From Lingula anatina (taxonomy: Eukaryota; Brachiopoda; Lingulata; Lingulida; Lingulidae): a stretch of DNA of 64,000 bases. Every line of letters begins with the position of its first letter. The stretch's first letter is position 1. The stretch lies in contig NW_019775536.1 in NCBI RefSeq assembly GCF_001039355.2, positions 257,365 through 321,364 on the forward strand, in the 5' to 3' direction. The notes beneath the pieces are model-generated. The model was not told where the DNA came from and ran no database searches. It saw nothing but the letters and a program-made list of their open reading frames with translations. The position numbers and the translations under genes are program-made. Below are positions 56,401 to 64,000 of this stretch, piece by piece.

Positions 56401-59400
56401 TCCCTTTAATTGAGGTTTCTGTTCTAAATGAGTGGGAGGCCTACAAAAATTTCATTTGCCTTGACACAAAACATAAATTAGAGGCTTTATCAATTGGTTC
56501 TACAAGCAGCACACCACTCTTGAAGCACTGAAGCATGTTTTTGAAAAAAGGTGTGCCCAGGCCTTAGATGCGGGTGTTATATCTTTGTAGAGTAAGCAGT
56601 ATGCTGTGTGTTTATGTGTTATGTATTGCTTCAGACTAAATCTAAATTTTAAGAGGTGTACATATATTTAAATACACAGGGAGAAGATGAGTACCATGAT
56701 CAAGAAAGAACTGGAGGAACTTGAGAATGAAAGAAGACGACGCCAAAGGGAACGTCAGTTGAAAAAAATGGTAGCAGAAAGGGCAGCTGCAAATGATCGA
56801 TCTGTGCCTCTTAAAGCTTGCTCAAAGGAAAAGCTAAAAGGATACAAGTATGTTTATCTCGTTGTTATACAGTAAGCACTATTCACTACAATGGGCCTTT
56901 TTGTGTACAAACACAGATGTGTCTGTACATAGAGCTGTCATCTGCATCTGTTTTCACCATTTATGTGCATTTTCATGGATAACATGATATGTGGAAAACT
57001 GTTTGACTTAGAGAACTGAAGAATATTCATAAAATACAGGTCAGGTTTATTGGACCAATTTTCAAAATTTATGCTGTTTGTTGTTCTTTCAGCATAAATT
57101 ATACAATTATACTTAATGCAGTACAGAAAACACATTGCAAGAAAAACCATTTGACCTTTTTTTCTTCAGACTTACAGGAGTGATAAATGTTATTTATATA
57201 CAGGTGGAGTTAAAAAATCAGCTTGATCGGACCATGTCTCCAAAAGTTTTTTTTTCTTCAGCATATATTGTATGGTATGCAATGCAGATAATACATAAGC
57301 AGAGAACTGGTTGGCTTTTTGTCTTCAGGAGGGATTTAATATTACTAAAATATCAGTTGAGTTTTTAAAAATATCAGCCTATTTGGAATATTTGTCTTGA
57401 AGTTATGCTGTTTTTTTTTTTTTTTTNNNNNNNNNNNNNNNNNNNNNNNNNNNNNNNNNNNNNNNNNNNNNNNNNNNNNNNNNNNTGTGCATGAATCAAT
57501 ACAACTTGCATTACATTACATTCATCATGACATTTTAAAAGGTGCAATGGAGGACACAAAATTACCCCAGGATGTGAGTATTTATAGGCTTCAGAATTCA
57601 TGACACAGGGTCTTATGAGGACTTACCTACAGTACATCCTGGGCGAACAGGCCAATTAATTTTTTTTAATCCGCTTAAATGAATAACGTGGTGTATACGG
57701 TAAGCTAATTTGAGCTGATGATGTAACAGCTGTATTTTTGTGTTGAAAATTATACTTTCAGTTTCTAACAGATCTCCCTCAACTGAATAGCTACCAACAC
57801 AATTTTAATGTCTATTTAATCACAACAATAAGTTATACAATCTGGTCCCAGGGTATCTTTTTCAAAGCTTACTTCTGGTTTTATCGATGAAAAGCAAAAA
57901 AAAAAAAAAACTTTGTTTGATGGAATATTGTATTAAGAGCCTCATATCTCCCAAACAAAACACATTTAAAGGAAATGCTGGCACTGGGTTGTATTTCACA
58001 CCCTTGTCATCAACCATGTCAATTTTCATGATGATATCTGACTTTGATGCAGAGTTCAGGGGAAGCCAATCACTATCTTACACCAATTTACAAAGTAGTT
58101 AAACTGATGATAAAAGTAGTAGCATATAGGGTGGTAAATTTAAAACAGTAAAAAAAAGGAATTTTTGCTTTTAGACTATATATGTATGTAATTTTATTGC
58201 ACTAATATCTAGATAAGTATTTTATATATAAAAGAAGTGGGATTTTGATCGATTAAAGCATCAGTCTCCCTTTAATTGAGGTTTCTGTTCTAAATGAGTG
58301 GGAGGCCTACAAAAATTTCATTTGCCTTGACACAAAACATAAATTAGAGGCTTTATCAATTGGTTCTACAAGCAGCACACCACTCTTGAAGCACTGAAGC
58401 ATGTTTTTGAAAAAAGGTGTGCCCAGGCCTTAGATGCGGGTGTTATATCTTTGTAGAGTAAGCAGTATGCTGTGTGTTTATGTGTTATGTATTGCTTCAG
58501 ACTAAAACTAAATTTTAAGAGGTGTACATATATTTAAATACACAGGGAGAAGATGAGTACCATGATCAAGAAAGAACTGGAGGAACTTGAGAATGAAAGA
58601 AGACGACGCCAAAGGGAACGTCAGTTGAAAAAAATGGTAGCAGAAAGGGCAGCTGCAAATGATCGATCTGTGCCTCTTAAAGCTTGCTCAAAGGAAAAGC
58701 TAAAAGGATACAAGTATGTTTATCTCGTTGTTATACAGTAAGCACTATTCACTACAATGGGCCTTTTTGTGTACAAACACAGATGTGTCTGTACATAGAG
58801 CTGTCATCTGCATCTGTTTTCACCATTTATGTGCATTTTCATGGATAACATGATATGTGGAAAACTGTTTGACTTAGAGAACTGAAGAATATTCATAAAA
58901 TACAGGTCAGGTTTATTGGACCAATTTTCAAAATTTATGCTGTTTGTTGTTCTTTCAGCATAAATTATACAATTATACTTAATGCAGTACAGAAAACACA
59001 TTGCAAGAAAAACCATTTGACCTTTTTTTCTTCAGACTTACAGGAGTGATAAATGTTATTTATATACAGGTGGAGTTTAAAAAATCAGCTTGATCGGACC
59101 ATGTCTCCAAAAGTTTTTTTTTTTCAGCATATATTGTATGGTATGCAATGCAGATAATACATAAGCAGAGAACTGGTTGGCTTTTTGTCTTCAGGAGGGA
59201 TTTAATATTACTAAAATATCAGTTGAGTTTTTAAAAAATCAGCCTATTTGGAATATTTGTCTTGAAGTTATGCTGTTTTTTTTTTTTTTTTTTTTTTATT
59301 CTCCTCGGAAGCAATGGCTGATCAGACTTAAATGTTCATTTTTCAAACACTTGCATTTTAAAGATGTGACTTTTCACTCCCATTCACCTATGGGATTACG

Positions 59401-60600
59401 CAATATTTTGTGAACTCTCATGGGCCTTAAGCTATATTCTTATTGTCCATGTTACTTGATGTGCATAATTACAATTTGGTGTTGATTTTGCTGTTAAGCA
59501 TTATGTAATATTGTATCAAAATTGACAAAATAACCTATTTTGTGCATCATTATTTACTGCTTTTTATCTGTACATTTGACAGCTTTGCTGCCTTTTTTAA
59601 ACTTGCATTGAATAGCATGGATGATATTTTTTACAGAGAAGCTGACAGAGCAAGGCAGGAGGAATATAGACGTGAAATGAATGAAATAAAAGAAAGAGTT
59701 GACAAGAGGCCATTTTTGTTTGAAAGAACAACACAGGTAGCTTTCCTTATTTCTAAAGCCATATTGTTTTATACTGGCAAAAAAAAGCAATTTCAATCTT
59801 TGCCTGTTCAATACATTTATCTGTTTTATCAAATCAGTCATTGTGTGCTAAATTAGATTTTTTTTCAGACACTGACTTTAATCCACACACTAAAACAATA
59901 ATTATACTTTAATCTAAAACATTGTAATTACCAGCTTGCCATTTGTTATAACCAGTCCTGTTGGTTTTTAAGGTTCTTAGGACTCTGATGACTCAATAAA
60001 ATTCACTTCATATTTTATTTCATTAGTTCTGCCCTAAAGTTGACAATTCCAATTTTAGTCTAGTCTTCTCTCTGTCACATCATTTTTATTCCATAGCTAG
60101 TTACATCTCTTTCGTACCATTGCCCATTTACTTTTTGATTAACATATAAAGCTTGGCTTTTCTGTCTCCTCTCTGTCAATAACAGGTATATATATTTTAA
60201 AAAATTAGATAATTTTTTTTCTTCGCAATGGTGCAAGTACTGGATGCATACTGTATGCATTTTCACAAGAAAAATGATACATTTTCCCAACAAACTGGAA
60301 TAATAATTTAACAAATAATATTGGAATACATTGCATATTTTCCAATAACTTTTATAGGTAAATGCCAGAAAAGCGGCTGAGAGGAAGTATCATGATACAC
60401 TAAGACGTGCAGGAATCGATGAAGAATTTATTGCTGATAAAGGTTCTCACGCTAGGGGATACAGATATGAGGATGATGATGAGGATGATGATGATGCCAG
60501 TGACCTGGGCTCCTACAGGGCCACTGTCAAACAAGGTTATGAGGATGATGGGCTGTCCGATGGGGATCGCACACCAGAGGAACAGTCAGACTTGGAATAA
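53472..60600 (+). CDS. FAM161: FAM161 family ciliary/centrosomal protein (5 exons)
   Basis: Exons: 53472-55188, 55362-55437, 56680-56847, 59637-59736, 60358-60600, all in phase, 767 residues. The start may be the ATG at 53472 or the fourth-codon ATG at 53481. Conserved parts are an early helix (FYRKLQELKSEHKKTLSLCK, from about 102), the ITIPKPFKMMLRD motif at 296-308 that opens the FAM161 (UPF0564) domain, and repeated charged coiled-coil segments with KA.P.P and PF.F motifs through exon 1. Exon 4 (EEYRREMNEIKERVDKRPFL) and exon 5 complete the domain, then an acidic tail with a GAT-repeat aspartate run. Family members bind microtubules at centrioles and connecting cilia; human FAM161A loss causes retinal degeneration. 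Gene order suggests FAM161B, but one invertebrate gene may equal both. Exon 3 is duplicated at 58546-58713 by assembly; it has 168 bp, so including both would keep frame (823 residues). Confidence 0.93.
55620..57426. repeat. Duplicated block, copy 1, with FAM161 exon 3
   Basis: Nearly identical to 57486-59290 and separated from it by a 59-base N run (57427-57485) that follows a T tract. It contains exon 3 at 56680-56847. The few differences (for example one substitution near 56109, T-tract and A-run lengths) fit alleles or sequencing error. Confidence 0.85.
57486..59290. repeat. Duplicated block, copy 2, with FAM161 exon 3
   Basis: Second copy, beginning abruptly after the N run at the sequence found at 55620. 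It contains an identical exon 3 at 58546-58713. It continues without a break into exon 4, whereas copy 1 continues back to exon 2, as expected if the gap joins two overlapping contigs. Confidence 0.85.
59355..59600 (-). mobile_element. Inverted copy of the GCAAAGCTGTCAA family in FAM161 intron 3
   Basis: On the minus strand it begins GGCAGCAAAGCTGTCAAATG, then GCACAAAATAGG, TTATTTTGTCAATTTTGATA, CAATATTACATAATGCTTAA and CAGCA. It is one of the best preserved copies and ends about 36 bp before exon 4, so the exon acceptor lies just outside it. Confidence 0.65.
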
Positions 60601-62055
60601 TTTCACTGTATTTAATTGGACTTGATCAAATCTGGTAGACTCAGGAATCAGGGATTGGCTAGATATTTTATATGTAGTACATTTTATAATATGCATTGAT
60701 CATACAAAAAAACTTTCATACATGTAATCTACAAAAACAACAGCTAAAGAATTTTGAGCTGAAAAATATTGACAATTCCAAGTTTTGGACATTGTGTTTC
60801 CTGTTTCTGAGGTAGCAAAATTAACAGTTCAAAGGAGCATTGCATTATTGATTGTTAAACATTAACACTTAAGGGTGCATATTGAGACAGTTTCCTGTGA
60901 AAATTAACCCCTGCCCGGACCCACCAACCTTTATCATCCTTTCCTGACACTTGCCATAACTCTTTGACAAACTGGGGAAATTAAAAAGTCCTTACTCACA
61001 CTTAAATGATAGTTTTCTGAATTCTGTCAACTCTTCAAGGTTCTGTGCAATTCGGAAATGTGTCAAGATGGTTGATGGGCTGTGAGGTTCAACCGGGAGG
61101 GGGGAATTTTAATTATTTTTGCAACTATTCATTTATGGCAATTATCATGTTAAAATATGATCAAAAAGTATATCTTGTCCACAGATAAGCTCTACAAGAA
61201 GTGTTATTTGTACATAATGAGTATTTAAAACCCTGCACTTTTTCACTTTCACCAGATGTATAGGAAAGTTGCATAAAAAAAACAAAGTGAAAAAAAAAAG
61301 GATATATTAGTAAGTGGTATCTATCAAGGCTTTTATGTAGTTTTGTAAAATGTGCTTTGTTGTATGATGTTCACTTTAATGGTCAGTATGTATTTAATTA
61401 CCAATTAAAACCACTTTGTGAAGAATGAATGAGAAATTTCAATTCTTTATGCATGGACACAGTGTGTCTGTATATATGGCCATCACCTGTCTGTCATTGT
61501 CTGCTATGAAATTTTAAAATATAGAATACATGACCTCATTGTCACATCATTACACGATGTATCATGTATAATACAGATGGTTTTCTTGAAGTTGCAAGAG
61601 GGGTGGGGGGGGGGGGCATTGGACATTTTTATTGATCAAGAAAGCAACTATGTATTTTACTGAGATGCATGAAATGTTCATATTATTTAGCGTGATCTGT
61701 GCATGAAGCACCCCATTCCCATGACTTGTGAACAACTGTTCATTTTTGCCAAAACATGGAATTTCCTTAGGTAAACCATAATTTATCCCTTAATAACCAA
61801 TCCAATTAATGAATCTGTTAACGAATCCAATCCGATATTCAAAGTTTGTCCTTGTTTTTTTTATTTTTTAACATTTGGTTTTTTGTATAAGAGATTATTA
61901 CAAAGGGGCAGCCATTGCTAGCTTCCGACATCTGTATTATACATGGCACAGGGCTTCTGTACAATACATATTTTATCTGTACCACAATGGTGGTCAAAAT
62001 AAAGTTCACAGACATTTAGGGTGCTTTCCCAGAGATTTAGATCGATCTAAAGATT
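60601..62055. other. FAM161 3' flank, probably 3' untranslated region
   Basis: No open frame of note. An AATAAA on the plus strand at 61998-62003 could end the transcript. It contains a G tract near 61605 and a TGTCTGTATATATGGC motif near 61455 that recurs elsewhere in the window and is probably repeat-derived. Confidence 0.4.
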
Positions 62056-62060
62056 AAGTT

Positions 62061-62234
62061 TTAGATCGACCTAACTCCCTGGGGGTTCACGCTTAATTGC
62101 AGTCAGCCGAGCGGGCACCATAGTTAATTACCCCCTTACAGCTTTTAGTAGGCGGGACAGACGCTTAAGCTGGCCAAGCTGACAGTAATCTAGTGAGACT
62201 CCCCACAGGGATAGATCGATCTAAAAATCTATGG
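62061..62234. mobile_element. TIR element, copy 4 of a four-copy family
   Basis: Best preserved copy. TTTAGATCGACCTAACTCCC at the left and TTTAGATCGATCTATCCCTG at the right (minus strand) start inverted repeats of about 48 bp with scattered mismatches, meeting a shared GTCAGC. A further AGATCGATCT lies just outside the left end. Non-coding, about 174 bp. Confidence 0.7.
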
Positions 62235-62239
62235 AAATG

Positions 62240-63530
62240 GGGTGTTAGAATCGGCCCAAGACTTAGCGGATATCGCTCCTGGAGCAACTTGAGTTTGTAG
62301 GAGCATTTGTGCTTGGTGCGAAATTCATGTTGGTGTTAAACTTTTTGGTAGCCATCAATAGAAACCTTAACCAGAACAAATACAGAAATATTCTGAAAAC
62401 CAACTGCCTTCCATTTGTTAGAAACCTGTCAGGAAGAATACCTTGCTGCTTCAGAGCCCTGGAAGCAGCCAGATGAGGGCAGACGCACCACTGACCATTG
62501 CTGACTGGACACTGTTATTACTTTTTCACAGATGACAATTTAAAAAAATGGAGATTGAAATGCTTTTAAAGGTTGATGTATGACATAGAATCAGCCGTGT
62601 GTTTTTGATTGTATAATTAGGTGAATTCAATTAAAGAGCTGATGTCACAATTAAAAGTTATTAAAACAAGACATAAACCCTAGTATTCATTTTCAAGTCA
62701 GACAAGTAGGAAAAGACTAAAAAAATTATTTGGAAAAAATAGTCAAATGTCAAGTCTGTATATAACATATGTTGAATGAATATATAAAAATAGTATTAAA
62801 ATAGAGTTGATAGCATTAAAAAACTGGCTTAGATTCTGTATTGCATATTCACTCACAATTCATGAAATGGAAAGAAAAGTATTTTATTGTAATAGCATCA
62901 GACAGTACAGCATGTAGTCACAAACATACATGTCAATCAAAAGGATTAAAAGTGAAATTTGAGATTATTAATCTCAGTACATCTTTTTTACTATTAAAAC
63001 TTAATAAAATGATGCAAATAGTACACTGATATTTCAACTCTTTTCTATTATCAAATGGTACGATGCATGAATTTATAATTATACTATAAACTTACAATGC
63101 TTTAAAGCTTATCATAACAATCACACATTATTTTACATTACTTGCACATTACTCTAATGAAGGAGCAGTCACTGAATTGATTATTTACCTTCAGAAAAGT
63201 TTTCACCAGGTATATTTCTTTTAAATCGAAATGCATACAACACCCGACTTCAAATATGAATTTCTTTAATAATCCCTGGGAACATATATTAACCAACACC
63301 ACTCAGTCATTAAAGATGTCAAGTTGGAACTTTCGAAGATTTACTTCCTAAACCTCTACTGTATAACTATATTATTAGAATTTGATGTCTGCAGCTGTTA
63401 GAATAGATCCCAATTCATTACATCATTTTACCAATAGTGGTTAATTTAAATTAACAAAATATATATAAACAATATTCTCAAGGTGTCTGACTCAACTAAA
63501 TAGATGCCCTATAGACAAACATTAAGTTTG
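62240..63530. other. Intergenic/3' untranslated sequence between convergent genes
   Basis: AT-rich with no recognised gene. The right part is probably the 3' untranslated region of the minus-strand gene ending at 63531; a TTTATT (AATAAA on the minus strand) near 62883 is a possible polyadenylation signal. Confidence 0.4.
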
Positions 63531-63886
63531 CTATTCACACATTATTGTAAGTTTACTGTCGTTATCATCACTTTCATTGCCATCCATTTCCATGATCGGA
63601 TCAATGGACTGAGCGTGTGTTGTTTCTGCAATACTACTAGCAGTTGTTATATGAACTTGCTCATCTGCATGTAAATCATGCAAACTCATGTTTCCTGCCA
63701 TTTCCTCGTGATCTAAAGTCAAGTGTAAGTCACTCTGGTATATGATTTCTTCTTTGCCTCCCTGAGTACCATGGTAGCTGGTAGTTAAACTGGACATCTC
63801 TTGAGGCTGGGTCAGCACTACCACATTAGCACCAGAAGTGTGGGTGGGTAGTGTAGAACTCATGCATTCATCATTGCCCAAAACTT
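63531..63886 (-). CDS. Last exon of a minus-strand gene, possibly ZNF410-like
   Basis: Behind a good acceptor (ctgtatttgtag on the minus strand) an open frame of 117 codons runs to a TAG at 63531. It starts in phase 1 and reads VLGNDECMSSTLPTHTSGAN, continues through acidic, serine/threonine- and histidine-rich sequence, and ends SDDNDSKLTIMCE. There is no domain. Such tails are common at the C-terminus of zinc-finger transcription factors. The gene is convergent with FAM161; in human, ZNF410 is the convergent neighbour of FAM161B. That positional match is the only reason to suggest ZNF410. Upstream exons with zinc fingers would lie to the right of this window. Confidence 0.6.
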
Positions 63887-64000
63887 CTACAAATACAGAT
63901 TAAAAGACAACAGTAGCACCTCTTTGAACAAATGGCAAAACTGACCTCACATGATGGTACATATGCAGACATTTAACAAAGAAACTTATAGAAAAAGATT

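Noticed and set aside
62841-63029. Plus-strand frame downstream of FAM161
   Set aside because: AT-rich, no motif, no splice support; most likely 3' flanking sequence.

Overview
This is a 64 kb piece of an animal nuclear genome, AT-rich, with short exons, GT-AG introns, microsatellites, many non-autonomous repeats and assembly gaps. The gene content (ciliary and coenzyme Q genes, a PH/coiled-coil gene, animal-type gene order) and the repeat load suggest an invertebrate, probably marine, but I cannot name the phylum. There are no rRNA or tRNA genes, CRISPR arrays or prokaryotic operons.

Four well-supported loci form the backbone. (1) PLEKHD1 on the minus strand (31.7 kb down to 10.95 kb): 14 exons with matching phases give 529 residues, an N-terminal PH domain followed by a long coiled coil. 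(2) COQ6 on the minus strand (53.2 kb down to 41.5 kb): 12 exons, 478 residues, a mitochondrial FAD monooxygenase of ubiquinone synthesis. (3) A FAM161 family gene on the plus strand (53.5 to 60.6 kb): 5 exons, 767 residues. It is head-to-head with COQ6 across a gap of only 259 bp. (4) The last exon of a minus-strand gene at 63.5-63.9 kb, convergent with FAM161. From memory, human 14q24.3 has the same order and orientations (ZNF410 - FAM161B - COQ6) and PLEKHD1 lies on the same band. The fourth gene is therefore a candidate ZNF410 homologue by position only.

Less certain genes lie at the left end: a divergent pair starting 46 bp apart (minus exon 157-342; plus exons 388-503 and 1331-1442, with a possible tail exon at 8.42 kb). 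A small phase-consistent multi-exon gene may lie antisense inside the last PLEKHD1 intron (15.58-16.57 kb). A TATA box, a short hairpin and a 39-codon ORF at 32.1-32.6 kb suggest an unannotated plus-strand transcript.

The window is heavily affected by assembly duplication. Near-identical blocks abut single N bases or N runs at 12.4, 21.8, 24.6 and 57.4 kb. They duplicate or triplicate PLEKHD1 exons 6, 7 and 14 and FAM161 exon 3. These look like unmerged haplotypes or contig overlaps, not real exon amplification.

The rest is repeat-rich: a 3.3 kb element with about 180 bp inverted arms and minisatellite flanks (3.8-7.05 kb), a four-copy terminal-inverted-repeat family of about 170-220 bp, a widespread older family marked by a GCAAAGCTGTCAA end, an insertion carrying a 69 bp palindrome that distinguishes two haplotypes, and an old rearranged copy of FAM161 exons 1-2 inside COQ6 intron 1. 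I found no defence-like or otherwise clearly new biological system.
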